Of a DNA stretch of 64,000 bases, positions 13,263-26,411 are shown one piece after another (the stretch's first letter is position 1; each line of letters begins with the position of its first letter). Position numbers and translations under genes: made by a program. The DNA is from Enoplolaimus lenunculus. Its lineage: Eukaryota; Nematoda; Enoplea; Enoplida; Thoracostomopsidae. The stretch lies in contig JASANG010002125.1 of assembly GCA_030248215.1 (NCBI GenBank), positions 124,001 through 188,000 on the forward strand. Reading direction: 5' to 3'. Below the pieces are notes generated by a model that searched no databases, had not been told where the DNA came from, and was given only the letters and a program-made list of their open reading frames with translations.

Positions 13263-15300
13263 ACGCAAAGTTAAGATTCAAGTGTCATGTTGTTGAATTT
13301 AGGTTGAAATAGTGACTCAGGGTTGGTCGACGCTTCATTTTATAGCGAACTTTGTGTTTGTATCGCAACCGGGAGTAAATCAATGATCCTTTAAGGGTAA
13401 TTAAGCCGTGAGTCTATAATGATATATTGCTAAGTTGAGTCAATTTTGTATTTACTTTTAACTTTGATTATGGTTTTAATTTGAACACAATGTTTGTAGT
13501 ACTCATTACGCTCTTCAAAGTACCATTTAGCCCCATGTGCGAGCTTCTTCAAGATCATTTATATTTTGCTTTTAAAAACAACAAAATTTTCAGCGTAGTA
13601 GCAAAGTATTTCGGTGTAAAATGATTTGTTTGTGGTTTTATTATTGTTATGTTGTGGGTGTTCAATGCATTCCATCAAGAGTGAATGATGCATCTAAGTC
13701 AAAAGTATGCTACAGCTACCGGAGCTCAGTGTACACAATATAATATGTACCTCCCGTCTTTTATTCTAAAATGTCTAGTTATCTTTCAAAATGAATGATT
13801 TGAAGGTTTTTATAACGCGTTTGATTTGAAGTTGCCCGTTGGATTGCGTTAATTTATTTCGGTTTTAATAGCAGATATTGTTTCGCCGAGAAACAAAAAG
13901 TTACATACTTCAGACAGAGTTGCGTCCGGGTCCGGTTATTCGTGGTATTTTCATGGAAAAATTCCCGCGACGGGTATTTATTTTTAAGCGTTGCAACTCT
14001 ATCTTATGACGATAGTTAAATTGTAGACACACATGGAAAATTGAGACAAAATTCAGAAGTTTGAAAATGTTTGAAAACTTGTATCTGAAAAATGTTTGCC
14101 ATAAATAGAGCAAATTGCGAACGTAGCATACTTTTAGCGTACAGTACATTTAGTTCATTCTTGGATACAGTGACTGATTTGTATTATTGGTTTGTATTGT
14201 AAACGGGGAGCAACGATTTTTGGCTGGTACTTTTCACAAACGACTGTAGTATTTTGTTTGAAGATTTTGCCGTTCGTTTTTGTTTGAATACAGCAGACGT
14301 TATTGTTTCCCGTATGCGTTTTGTATGCAATTGTGCCTGAAATCGTTTTTATATAGTTACAGCGTGATATTGAAAGCTTGGTGTTTATTTGTTGGTTCTT
14401 TTTGGATGAGTTTATATTTCTTTCAATGGTGTTTACTACTATTAGTGTGAACAATGATAGTTTTGGTGGACCGTAGAGCGCTAAGTTAATTCGCTTGCAA
14501 TAGTATGTGCATAATGCTTAGTTTACGCAACGTAACAATTGAGGGCCCATGTACCTATAGATCAGGGGCGGATCGTTTTTCGGGGGCTGTTATGGAGTAC
14601 ACTTAGCTTTCGACTAATTTTTGCTTATGCTTATACTACTGTTACGGCCCTTTTTGAGATTGGTTTACGAAGAATTTTACTTAGTAAGTAATATAGTTTT
14701 GTTTACTTTTATGGCTTTTGTTTTTAATTCGTTTGGAAGTTTACTGTTTTGAACATTTGTGCACAACTTAGAGTTTTAAAAGTATGGATGACGTTGAATT
14801 TATTATTTCTTATGCCTTACATTCGCAGAAGTTGAAAACAACTGGCATGCGTTGCATTGTTATATTTTTGTCGTTTTCTGTTCGTTTGTTTGTTTGTTGG
14901 AAATAAATTATCTGTATTTCTGCAGTTTTGTGAAATACTGCTTACGGACAGTATTAACGGATATGGAGCAGATAACTGAACAAAGTTATATATAAGGTCC
15001 GCAAAGCAAGTTTTTAATTTCAAGAAACGGTATAATATAAGTTATATCGTCATCGTCAATATGGTGTATGGTTAGCAGGGTGGAAGTAAATGGATAGTAA
15101 AAATAACGGAGACGGATAGTGATCGAAATAATGGAAATGGAAAACGGATAATTAAAACGTGCAAATGATCACCGGGCTTTCTAAAATTTTGATGAAAACA
15201 TGCCGGATGTATATACCGGAATTTTTAAGATTGTAGGTGAATATCGTAATTTTTGTTTCAGTTCGGACAATTGCACCACATCTGTATTAATAAGATTTTG
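13263..15300. other. UGGT 3' flank and intergenic DNA
   Basis: AT-rich sequence after the UGGT stop. It holds the family A remnant at 14543-14650. Short ORFs on both strands have no recognisable similarity, and I found no exon. Confidence 0.6.
14543..14650. mobile_element. Remnant of MITE family A
   Basis: Begins gggcccatgtacctatag followed by atcaggggcgg, then a decayed interior with gcttatgctta, ending near tactgttacggccc. The terminal tacattggcc block of intact copies is missing. Confidence 0.6.
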
Positions 15301-15319
15301 CAATGTTATTTTGTGCTGG

Positions 15320-18300
15320 ATTGATTATTGAGTAGCACCATTTTGCACATATTTGGTTTAAACTTATTTATGATTACGAAATCAAAATTGATTTTTATTG
15401 ATTTTGTGCGAAATCCTTCTAACTCAAGTGAGAGGGTGTATTTTTATAGGAATCTCTTCGATCTTATAAATGACATAGAATGGTATAGTGCAACTGAAAT
15501 TGGAATGCTTGGTGACTTTAATTTGGTAGAAGATATTTTTCTTGATAGATCAAGTACAACAACAGATCGTCAAATTGGATTAAAAGAATTTTGTCAGCTA
15601 AAGGAGTTATTATCATTAAACTATGTTTATAGAGAAAATCATCGCCATAAAAACAATTTTTTCACATTTGCTTCCAGGATACATAATACCCGGTCAAGAT
15701 TAGATCGTGTGTACGTAACACTAAATTTACTTGAAGGCGCAAGGAGCACTGTATGTGCTGTTAATTTAACGGACCACAAACTATTTTGTGTAAAATTAGA
15801 ATGTGGAAATCTTAAAAGGGGTCGAGGTTATTTTAAACTAAATACTCTTTTACTTTCGGAACCAGGTGTGATGACTTTTTTAGTGTCTGGTCTCAAATTT
15901 TTAAATAATTTAGATTATGAGCTTTCAGACCATTGGGAGGTTTTTAAAATGAATGTTAGAACTTATTTTAATAAGTTAGGTAAATTTAAAGCAATGGAGA
16001 GAAATTCAATTAGAAAAAGTTTTGAAGAAAGGATTAGGAACTCTCAAGACTTAATTTGTATTTATCCCGATGACGCAAACCTAAAGTGCTATTTACGTAA
16101 ACTACAGCTAGAGATGGAGTTATTAAATATGGCCTATGTCAATAGTTGTAAACATAATATGTATTTTAGTGACTTTGTGGATGATAAAGTGTCTTTGTCG
16201 ACTGTTAAGTCGCAACAGCGAAAAGATTGGGAGCAGCGTCATTTTTTCTCGATAAAAAATGCTTCTGGTGAAATTTTAATCTCAACAATATAAGGAAGTA
16301 TTTTCTAGCGAGAGTATTGATTGCCATATGCTAGATTTTTTTAAATCAGTTAAACTTTCCACAATTGTCAGAGGAACAAAAATTTAGTTTAGAATGTGAT
16401 ATAACTGTGCAGGAGGTTAAACAGGCAATATGGTCTTTTCAAAGGAAGAAAGCGCCAGGGTTGGATGGAATACCGATTGAGTTGTATGTGTTATGTTGTG
16501 ATGCAATTGCACCTTTTTTGTGTAAGCTATTTAACAACTTTTTATGTCAGGATATGATGAACATCTCTGCATATTATGGTGTAATCACTTTGCTTTACAA
16601 GGGAAAAGGTGATCGTCATTTAAGAGAAAATTGGAGACCAATCACTCTTTTAAATACGGACTATAAAATTTACACAAAAATTTTATCAAAAAGATTGGCA
16701 AGTGTAATGCATACTTTGGTGCATCCGGATCAAACTAGTTCAGTACCCGGAAGAACCATTGCAGATAGCTTAAATCATGTCAGATGTGTAGTAGACTACG
16801 CAAATGAATTCAATGCTGAAGTAATGATATTATGTTTGGATCATCAAGCAGCTTTTGATATGGTAGAATGGGATTTCATGCACGAAACTTTGAAACAAAT
16901 GAATTTTGGGCCAAAATTTCAAACACATTTCTGATGCATTTATAAAACCAAAATGTCAAAATCATTAGTATTGGTAAACGGATTTTTGTCCACACCCTTT
17001 GAAGTAAACAGAGGTATCCGACAGGGTTGTTCATTATCCCCTTTGTTATATGTGGTAACTTCTGAAGTTATTGCGCATTTTGTGCGAGCAACAAATATGC
17101 TAACAGGGGTACCACTGTGCGGTGTTAACACCAGAATTACAAAATTTGCAGATGACACAAGAATTTTTCTAACAAGATGGGAAGAAATAGACAATGTCTT
17201 AAACATCTTTGAATGGTACAAAAAAGCATCAGGTTCTCGGATAAAAACTTCAAAAACACAGTTATTGCTGCTGGGTGGCTTGAAAAATAGAGTAGTGCCA
17301 AGTGCTTATCAAAAGTTTTTAGTACAGAAACTAAAATTATATGGAGTATTTGTTTCTGCAGAGGGTTTTCAATGCGAGGAGAATTGGGCAAAAAGTATTG
17401 ACGCTATAACTCGCTTTGAAAGGAAAGTTCCACCTTTTGGTGTGTCGCTTTTTGGCAAAGTTCATTTTGTAATAACATATTACTTGTGTATGTTTAACTA
17501 CGTTTCCAGTGTTACTACGCCACCAAGGTGGCTAATCAAGCGTGTCTACAACAGTTTACGTAAGTTTTTGTGGTACCCGTCGCAAGCGAATTTCGTTAGA
17601 CAAAAATATTGCATCTTCAGCCCAACCAGGGTGGAGTCGGGTTTCCAGATTTAGATATACGGATTAAAGTTAGCCGTTTAATATTATACATTCGCGTGCT
17701 TTCGCACAAGGAGGTTTTAAGTTGGAATAGAGGTTTTCATTGCTTTTACAGACGAGTGGAATATTTGACGAAACGACAGGTAAAATTGGTGCATGTTCCA
17801 AGCTTTTATAAGGAAATTCGCCTTGCTGTCATAGAAGCTGAATTCCGACGAGAAAATGAGTTCTGCTGGATTTTCGGTAAGAAATTCTTAATGAAAAAAT
17901 TGTCCCCAAAGCTTTTGTACGCGATGTGGGTGGAGGAAAAATATAAGCAAAATATGGTTTCCGTAAATGCTTCGTGGTCCGAAAAGTTAGGTATTGAAAT
18001 TTGTGTTGTAAATAAATCTTGGGAATGGGCTAAAGCAAAGTATGTTTACGGGAAGGTTCGCGACCTACACTACAAACTGCGGCACCGTCGTCTGTTCGCA
18101 AACGACAGACTATCAAAATTTACAGATATTACAAATATGTGTTTATATTGTGCCGGTGAAAATATCGATGTTATTGAAGATAATTTTCATGTTTTCGTAC
18201 TTTGTCCTCGTGCCTACGGTTTTTACTCTGAGATTACACCCATGTTAAAACGAATTGCTACCGTAGAGCACTTAGGCTTGACAGATCTAATTTTGGGGCG

Positions 18301-18555
18301 TAAAATCGGGAATAGCAACACACAAGCTGTTTTCAACTTTGTTATTCAGCATGCGCAATTTGCAATATGGAAAGCTAGATGTAAGTTGAATTTTGATCAA
18401 ACTTACTGTGATCCCATGGATATTTTTAGGAAGAATGTTTTCCGCTCATTGTGTCGTCTTAGAATACGCTTGTATTCGTGTACTTTCTTTAATGTCTTCG
18501 AAAGTATTATAGTTCGCAGTGATAATGTCATGGGATTTCGGTTGTCAAATTAACT
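15320..18555 (+). mobile_element. Decayed non-LTR retrotransposon (Tx1/L1-like LINE), 5' truncated
   Basis: The remnant starts inside an APE-type endonuclease (GDFNLVED, SRLDRVYV and the TDH motif, 15328-15800). A reverse transcriptase follows with [59 protein letters not shown] and the catalytic FADDT near 17145-17160. The C-terminal part has a CLYC...H...C zinc-knuckle-like segment near 18140-18210. The wording of the RT motifs is closest to the Tx1/L1 group; the clade call is inference. The frame changes near 16290, an in-frame TGA lies at 16932-16934, and the frame changes again near 17610-17650, so it is dead. No ORF1 is present, and I saw no clear poly(A) tail or target-site duplication. 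Confidence 0.92.
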
Positions 18556-18776
18556 CTAATGAGCGGAATGGGCTGGTGATTCTGTTTTGTTCATAGGATT
18601 TAAGCAATGGATAATGTGGTGTAAGTAATATATTGGAATCAACAATTTGAAGATGTAATGGTATTTCAGGATCTAGTTTATTGTGTTTAATATTGGACAG
18701 TAAACGTTTCTCTCTCTCTCTTTTTGTCCAGAAAGGTCGAGTGAAAAAACTAAAATCTGCGCCTCTAGAGTGCACA

Positions 18777-18904
18777 GGCCCATCAGGGGCGGAGAGTTTT
18801 TCTGTTGGACTAGAATAGAGTAAGCTTTAGACTAATTTTTTTGCTTGGCTTAGGCTTAGTAATACGCTTCTAATACTATTCCGCCCCTGTTCTTTACATT
18901 GGCC
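18777..18904. mobile_element. MITE family A, short copy
   Basis: 128 bp from ggcccatcaggggcgga to ctttacattggcc, with ggcttaggctta inside. Flanks are agtgcaca and agtgcccg, an 8-bp duplication matching at 6 positions. It lies 3' of the LINE and upstream of EMC6. Confidence 0.8.
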
Positions 18905-19185
18905 AGTGCCCGTTACGTAAAATATTCTTTACTACTTTACATATTTACATCTCAGGACGGTAGGGTAAGGAGGTGGGGGGAATATGTTTTACGCTACTTA
19001 TATATTCGTTTGTGCTACTTTGATCATTATCATTTTCTGTGTCATCAGAATCCATATAGTCTGGCAGTGTGTTTGGCTTTGAGTGAGATCATCTTGAAAA
19101 TATGTAGTTGTAGTTTATTTTACCAGGTAACTAACAGCTGTAAACCAACCGTTGTAAAATAATGGCTGCTACTGTGAGTCTTTAA

Positions 19186-20423
19186 ATGCCAACGAGAAAA
19201 AGCAAAAGTGGCGGTGGCCAGCCCGTTGCGTTGAGCGAACAGTCTATGCGAAATAATTTCGCAATTTTAGAATATACACGGACGTGCCAAGCCGCTGCGG
19301 CTGGATGCACTGCAGGTAAGTGTATTGTTTTAGTGTTATATTTCATTTTATGCCAAAATATGACGTGTGTTCATTTTTTTTAAATTTTAGTAGGCATATT
19401 ACTGGGTAAAAATGTTTGAGTGGACGCCGACAAAATATTTTAAAATGGCGTTAAATTGTCAAAAGAATCGCCGACAGATAACTTCCATAAAATAGTAAAT
19501 TATGCAGCTTGGGTTTGCCCGAGTGAGCGGTTCATAGAACCTTCGACTAGTAAGTTTCCCGGTTAAATCGGTGTACCTCCGTTAATTACTATCGCTGAAT
19601 TGAAGTAGCGACTTGCGTGCGGTTGAATCACACATAAGACGTTCTCTTGTGCTCGAACGTCAAGCTCATACAGTCGAGTTTTACTAATTAACGCCTCACC
19701 ACTCTCATCTGAACGCCCGGCGGTTCGAATTTTGACTTGAAAAGATCATTTTGTTCTCGAAACTGCTGTGCAATAGAACATTTCTATTAAAAATTTAATG
19801 TATAAAGTCCATATCAATTGCAAATAAGTCCATTTACCCTATTGTACCTATAGAAATTATAACTACTTTAAACAAAAGCGCAAGCGCAAGCAATGTTTTA
19901 ACTCAAATTTTAGTATCAGATAAACTTGCATCGTATTTGAACAGAATGGGTACGTTGCGCAGTGGTAGACAGTCCGCTTAAATTGAGAGATCAAACACAC
20001 CGCGCACCTGCTTTTTTAGTTAGTTTCAAAACGTTTGAATGTTCTGGCTGGATATGACAAAAGTTGACAAAAAGGTGTTGTATTTTAGCAAATAACGTGT
20101 GCCACGTTTCGAATGTACGTACATTGCGAATTAGCGCTGTAATGTTTCGCTATTTGTTATTGTATTTTTTTCATTTTTTATTTTGTTTTCATTTTTGTAT
20201 GTTTAAAATTTTAGGTATTCTTGGTTTAACATCGCTGTATGGTTTCATATTCTATTTTGTATTCGCTCTGGTGCAGTCGTGTCTTTGGTTTGTTAAATCT
20301 GGCGGAGAATGGAATGAATATTTTCTGAACAAATCAACGTTATTCATGCACGGATTAAGCGGTGGACTGTTTACGTACGTGTTGTTCTGGACATTTTTAT
20401 ACGGAATGGTACATGTATATTAG
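19186..20423 (+). CDS. EMC6: ER membrane protein complex subunit 6, two exons
   Basis: Membrane subunit of the EMC insertase, which places transmembrane segments into the ER bilayer. Exon 1 is 19186-19315 and exon 2 is 20215-20423; they join in phase 1 at a glycine codon (GCTAG|GILGL). The 112-residue product matches the family length (human 110). After a polar N-terminus and the helix [15 protein letters not shown] come the membrane segments: [16 protein letters not shown], then [17 protein letters not shown], the almost invariant C-terminus that makes the identification secure. The first ATG of the open frame is the start; its upstream sequence shows no alternative. The 899-bp intron contains tRNA-like SINE fragments. 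Confidence 0.97.
19655..19740. repeat. Possible degenerate tRNA-derived SINE in the EMC6 intron
   Basis: Contains ggcggttcgaattttgac, resembling a pol III B box, 3' of cgtcaagctcatacag, which resembles the SINE at 56.67 kb. A second tRNA-like A-box candidate (gcgcagtggtagacag) lies at about 19960. Neither folds convincingly as a tRNA gene by eye. Confidence 0.35.
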
Positions 20424-22634
20424 TTGATGAACTACTGCTTAAAGATGCAGTTTATTAGGAAATCCCAAACCCAGTGGGTGTCACATTTGCGTCATAGTAC
20501 ATTTAGCTTCATGCATACGTAAATACGGAAATTGTTCTGCAGCAGTACTGAAGATCGAACCCGCAGTGTTTTTCGACTGATTTCTAGCGATTGATAGTTT
20601 TGGGGGTGATGGTGCTACAGCTCCCAATTATAGAATGTGAAAACTATTCACTCAAGCATACGAGCGAAATGGGAATTCTGACTACATTCCGAGAATCAAA
20701 TGACTATTTTATTAAGCATCAACATATAAGAAACACATGATGATAAGCATACAACACACACTATAGAGCTGTCATATAGCTAAAATGTGAACATGCCTAC
20801 TAATGTGGCCGCAAACTTGCCGGCTTGAGTCCGGCTGCAAATCAGCATATGGGATTTGTAGTTTTATTAACATAGGTAAAATGAAATCAATCAGAAGTTA
20901 GGTTCCGAACTGAACGCGGCATATATCTGTAATAAATGTTTATCAAAGAGAAACTGAAAAATCTCAAATAGATATAGCAATCACTTTAAAGATGAAAGAA
21001 GTAAAGTATGCAGTAGCAGGGATGTAACTGGAATTCCGGTTTGATTAGGAAACCATTTGTGTAACACACTGTTTATTAGCACCGTAAGATTGCAAAGTGT
21101 CACTGATTCGTTCCCAGTAAAGCAGCCTTTGCGATGACAGGAGCGTGCGAAAACCCAATTTCTCACGAGTTCTGAAGTGGTTTGTCGCTGTTTTGCGATT
21201 AATTCACTGAGATTAAAATTAAAAGTTTTTTTCGTTTTTTATCCCATAGGAAAAAATTGGAAACAACCGTTTTTCCATTGTTTTCCGGTGCCCAATCCTG
21301 TATTGTGACAAGTTTGATGATTGTTTAAAATAAACTGACAGTAGCAAAAAAAAAATTGTTTATTTCTGGTGTGTATGTACTTATACCGTTTAAAGAATAA
21401 AAACGTTTCCGGTTGTACTTAGTTGAGCTATATGGTTATTCGACTTGAAATAAAAAAACATTTTTGCACTATAGCAACTATCCATATACGAAACCGTGTT
21501 GTCATGAGAAGCTCTTTTCGTAATAGTACTACATATGCTGCAATTTAATCTCAAGCGTAAGATTAACAAACCGGAGTTGGAGGCCAAAAAAATTGCCAGA
21601 GCCGTCCGTATGTGGCGCACATCACAACAAGAAATGCTGAATTTGCAAATTTTAACAACTTGTAAAATGTGGTTTAATAAAACATGGTTCATAAGAGTAG
21701 CTTTAAAAAATATGTTCATAATTATATATTAAGGTTTCAAAATTGCTGCATAGTTAAAAATCAACTCGCTGAACGGCAAAACTTTTATAAAATGCAAAAA
21801 TTTTAAGCACCGAATTTGACGACGCTGGCGAATATTGTATTGGAGCTGGATTTTTTGACTGATACAGATTCGCCTTCATTTCAGATTGGCAGCTAAAATT
21901 AGCGATTTTAGCACGAGTTTAATTAATTGTGTGGTAACTTAGGTTCTAAGAGAAACTAGGTGGAGCCAAGGCCTCATTTAAGCTGTTCCTTTAGGTTTAC
22001 GGTTTTGTAAAAACAATAAAATTAGACGAAGGCGAACACATAGATACCATCCAAAAGGAAACTGTCAGACAACACGCTCCATGACAAGACGTAAACAAGA
22101 AAATTTAATGAACAAATTCATAGTAAACGGGTCCTTCTGAGGAGCAGACCGTTTTCCTTGCAACTGCAATAGAATAAGCTTAAGTTTTCGACTATTTTGC
22201 TTAGGCGAAGGCTTAGTTACAAGCTTATCGTTACTCTGGGCATATGCTTGGGAATATCCTTATACTATACTGTTTATACATTCGTAGTAACATACTAGCA
22301 CATGACCACAATTTAGAAACAACACACTTAATTATAGTTTAGATCATCACCCTATCTGAACCGAACAATTCCTTCCTATCTTAATGAGTGTTTCTAACTA
22401 GAGCCATAGTAAGAATGAACCATTAACTCCCATTTGTTTAGCTATCATCAACAGCGCCGAAGTGAACTATATAAACACCACCCAAAGCGTGGTTCTAAGC
22501 GTAAACGTAAGCGAAGCACAATCCCTATGACTTGTTCAGCCCCTGTTCTATATACTTTGTTTGATACCAGGAAATTGCTATTTCATGCCAACGAACAATT
22601 GCGTTTAAAAATGAACAAAACAGAGAAATACCAA
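20424..22634. other. EMC6-PSMB2 intergenic region
   Basis: Mostly featureless AT-rich DNA. A 65-codon frame on the plus strand (21535-21732) encodes a basic stretch, KINKPELEAKKIARAVRMW, that looks less random than its surroundings, but I cannot assign it or find convincing splice partners. A weak family A MITE remnant (gagcagaccgttttcct, then ataagctt) is at about 22132-22245. Confidence 0.5.
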
Positions 22635-23228
22635 CTACAGAATAATATCATCCAACTCATGTATACCATCTCTATCGATCTTAATTACCATAAATTTCGA
22701 TAAATTCAAAACAAATCGCGTTTTCACTTCTTTGAGGCACTTCTTCATTCCATCTACTGCTTGCTCGATGGTCCAGTCGTCGCGATAAATCCTATCCAAT
22801 ATGGAATAGCAGAATCGTGCGCCATGCCCTTGCATCAGATACGCGCCTTCAAACTGTGTTCCTAAATAGTCCATCATCGTTAAATACGGCTCATTATCGT
22901 TTGTATCATACCCACCGATAATAAGCCAAACAATATTTGGAGATCTCGTACGTAAACTCTCTGCAATTTCACGACGTACAAAACTTGCAGTAGCACGCGG
23001 GCTTAATTCGTAATCGTTGCGCATTTTGTAGAGTTGCACGTTTTTCTCAATAAATTCGGCAAATTGGTCTGCATCACCACCGTCTCCAACACATAACATC
23101 GATGTTGTTTCACCAAGCGGCCAATGCTTGCGTCTATCGTTGCTTACAATATAAATACTTTGAATTACCGATTTATCAGCAGCGAGCAATACACAATCAG
23201 CAGTGCGAACACCGAACAAATAATCCAT
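22635..23228 (-). CDS. PSMB2: Proteasome subunit beta type-2, single exon
   Basis: Beta-4 ring position of the 20S proteasome core. This subunit has no catalytic threonine and assists ring assembly. The 197-residue frame is full length (human 201). It starts MDYLFGVRTADCVLLAADKS and contains the highly conserved KNVQLYKMRNDYELSPRATA and the GGYDTN turn. It ends ...FVLNLSKFMVIKIDRDGIHE then LDDIIL, slightly shorter than human. No intron interrupts it, unlike UGGT, UBR7 and parkin. There is no frame damage, so it is probably the working gene, though a retrocopy is possible. Promoter and poly(A) sites were not resolved. Confidence 0.97.
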   Translation of the reverse strand: MDYLFGVRTADCVLLAADKSVIQSIYIVSNDRRKHWPLGETTSMLCVGDGGDADQFAEFIEKNVQLYKMRNDYELSPRATASFVRREIAESLRTRSPNIVWLIIGGYDTNDNEPYLTMMDYLGTQFEGAYLMQGHGARFCYSILDRIYRDDWTIEQAVDGMKKCLKEVKTRFVLNLSKFMVIKIDRDGIHELDDIIL

Positions 23229-23738
23229 TATTGGTGTTTATGATATAACGGAATACAGATGTCAAACTTTTAGTTTTAAAACTAAAAATACGCAATTTTG
23301 TTCAAAATGTAAAGTTCAATGTTGACGGTGCCGCTTCAGTGGATAAAATGATGATGCACGCTACAAAACACACTTTACTTTCAATATGTAGATGCCGAAT
23401 AGTAGGATCCAACCGGGACAGAATTCAGTTTCTTTTTTGGAAATACCAGAGTTTCAATAGAAACCCTGTTGACTATGATTATTTTTTAATTGTAAAAACA
23501 AAATATTAATTTCGTTACAGAATTTGTATTTGGTTTTAGCAAGTTTTTCGATATCATCTGCAGCATATATAAGCAATCAAATACTTCTCCAATGTTTTCG
23601 TTTCGCTAAACACGATCTCTACCGGAATTTAGCCATTGGAATAGCGCTCACTCGGAATCGGAACAGAAATTTGGCAGGAATTTCAGCCGGAATCAGAATT
23701 CCGTTCGAATCCTACCGGATAGTTTAATAAAATATGCG

Positions 23739-23881
23739 ACCAATGTCACTTTTAGGGTCTACAGTAGATTAAGCGCATTCCTAAACCTAAGCCTAAGCAA
23801 AAAATGTAGTCGGGAATATAAGCCTGCTCTATTACATACAGACCCACCACAAACCGGGACGGCTCTAAAAGTAACATGGGC
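23739..23881. mobile_element. MITE family A, diverged subfamily
   Basis: Inverted ends gaccaatgtcacttttag and ctaaaagtaacatgggcc, with cctaaacctaagcctaagc inside. Flanks aaatatgc and aagtatgt match at 6 of 8. The copy at 58877 has the same kind of ends. Confidence 0.7.
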
Positions 23882-24365
23882 CAAGTATGTGATAGCCCTA
23901 CCAAAATAAGAGTTAGCGTATAAAACACTACTACAAATTTTTTCAGTATCAGGGCTCACCAAAAGCTGTTATCCCCGGCTTCGGCTAAAAATTGACCGCC
24001 GACTCTAAAATTTTTTGTCCAAGCTTCGGGCAATTTCGACTATGCAATGTTTAGGATGGTTTATAAAGATTGCATCTTATAATGAGTTTCGTTCTAGCAA
24101 TGGAGCAACGTTCGCGCAATAATTCGCCGGATATTTTAAAACAGAAACTTACAGTAAGCTAATGCCAAGATTTCAGTGATTAGAAACATTGGTCTAAAAT
24201 TTTTCACATTTAAATGTCGTAAAGTTAGGACTTCGTTAATGAACGCTCAACCTAATACCCTAATTTTACAACCTAAGATGCCTCCAAGACGTAAACTTAG
24301 TTTGGGGGGAACCTGAGGTCAACCCAAAATATCTTTGAAATTCGATTATTTATAAACCCTTTTAA

Positions 24366-24714
24366 CAGGGTGCAGCCGGAGGTGAAAAATACCGGAGCCG
24401 GAGGTATAGGAAACTTGCCGGAGTAGGGGGTGAGGCAAAATTAAGTAGTAAAAATGATGGTTAACTAGTTAATTTTAGCCAATAACAGCAAAATGTTGTT
24501 AAGCTGTTTGGTTTCACGATAATTTTCTGCCAAACTTCGGCAATCCTTTCATGAAAATTGTGACAAAAGTCACTCGCAACACGCTAAACAGATAAATTTA
24601 GGAAAATTATGCAAAATTGTACTACCGAAATTGCCGGAACCTTCGGCAAAAATTCTACCGGAGCCGAAAGCCTATTTTCGGCCGGAGCCGGAGGCAGACC
24701 TCCGCTTGTACCTG
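24366..24714. mobile_element. hAT-like MITE, family B
   Basis: 349 bp, starting cagggtgcagccgg and ending cttgtacctg, with ccggagccgg runs just inside both ends. It is flanked by a perfect 8-bp duplication, ccttttaa (24358-24365 and 24715-24722). There is no coding sequence. Confidence 0.9.
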
Positions 24715-24912
24715 CCTTTTAATAATATAAACGGAACAACTTTTTTACATATATACATAAAAAGCAGAAAATTAATTCTTGAATAAAAGACAGCTATTTC
24801 TTGAAAGAAAGAAATTTGTACCTTATAAATTGGCAATAGCAATTTCTTACAACTTATTTTCCGTGTAGTCCAAATTATGAACGACTATAAGTTACAGCTG
24901 CATTAAACAGGG

Positions 24913-25100
24913 GGCGCATGTAAAGATCAGGGGCGGAACGTTTTTCTGTGGGACAAGAATAGAGTAAGCTTAAGGTTTAGACTAATTTTTGCCTGGGTTA
25001 GGCTTACACTTCGGAATATGCTCATTTTTACGCTTAAGCTTAGGATAAGGCTAAGAAATATGCTTATAATACAGTACCGACCCTGTTCTTTACATTGGTC
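24913..25100. mobile_element. MITE family A with perfect 8-bp duplication
   Basis: 188 bp from ggcgcatgtaaagatcag to ctttacattggtc, flanked by aaacaggg on both sides (24905-24912 and 25101-25108). The interior has ttaggctta and cttaagcttagg hexamers. This copy and the one at 48193 define the family's ends. Confidence 0.92.
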
Positions 25101-26411
25101 AAACAGGGTAACCCGACATCAGTTCAGGGTAAAAACAGCGTCGACATTCGTTATATAAAATAATATTATAAAATCAGTTATATATATCAACGCACATAAT
25201 TTGAAAATCGCGCTAAGCACGACTCAAGTTTTCAATACAGGTATACAGCGGAGTGTAAACGGACCGTAAAAATAACGGAAATAGGAAAAATAAGGGTAAC
25301 GGAAAACGGGTATTTGAATAAATGTTCGGTGGTTGTCAAAAATTTCAATCAAGGTTTTAGATGAATTTCGTAGTTTTTCTTTTATTTCAAACAATGATAA
25401 GCACATCTGTAATGAAAAATTGCAAAATATGTGGTTTGTAACTAGGCGTCAGACTAACCGCATTTCCGATTCTAATAGAAACTGACGACTTTTACCAGAA
25501 AAAGATTTGTTTTTATACCATGCGTGGTATGCAGCAGTAGTTAGACTTAAAACTCAAAAAAAAAGACTCATTGCAAATCGTAAACAATTTGGTGCATTCT
25601 TTTTTTGAAAAATTTTAGAGAAAGCGCCGAATATTGACCAACATCATTCTTTCGTATTGGTGGAAAAAATACATAAATATCAGTTTCCATTATTTTGATC
25701 AGGACCATTATTTTTAGAGCCGAAACAATATATTAGGCATATTCCTAATCCTGAAAATAAGTGTTACTTAAGTGCAACCGAATATAATTTTGCAAAATTT
25801 ATCTGTTTAGCGCGTTTTTTTTGTTTTTGTCACAATTTTCTGAAAAGAATTTCCGAAATTTCGCAGAAAATTGGCGTAAAATCAACTTAATATATTACAG
25901 ATATTGGCTAAGATTAGCTAATCCACCGTCATTTTTACTACCAAATTTCGCCTCACCTCCGGCTCCGGCTAGTTTCGTTGACCTCCGGTTCCGGTATTTT
26001 TTATATCTTCAGTTTACATCCTGCAGTTTAATATACACACAACCTAAGGTGTTCTGCCAACGATTTCCAATGTATAATCAGTTTTCCAACAACTCACTCA
26101 AAATGCAGTTACTTAAACTACTATAACCACCGCCCAGCAAAAAATCAATCAAAACAAAAAGAGCTGCAGCAAATCAATTTATTTTCATAATATAAATGAC
26201 AATATATTCTCACTATAATTGTTACGATTTACACAACACTAAACAACGTACTTTTCAAATCACACTTTGATTTTCTGTCAAAAAAAAGTCAACGTCAAGC
26301 CCATGTTAAATATAGGAGCCTGCCCATAAGGAGACAGGGAAACTTGGAGTCCGAAGCTCAATCCTTTATTGTTAAGATCTGACCAATGCAATATCATTAT
26401 TTTATCAAATC

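Noticed and set aside
15320-18555. LTR retrotransposon or retroviral origin of the RT
   Set aside because: An APE endonuclease precedes the RT, there is no protease, integrase or LTR, and the motifs are of LINE type.
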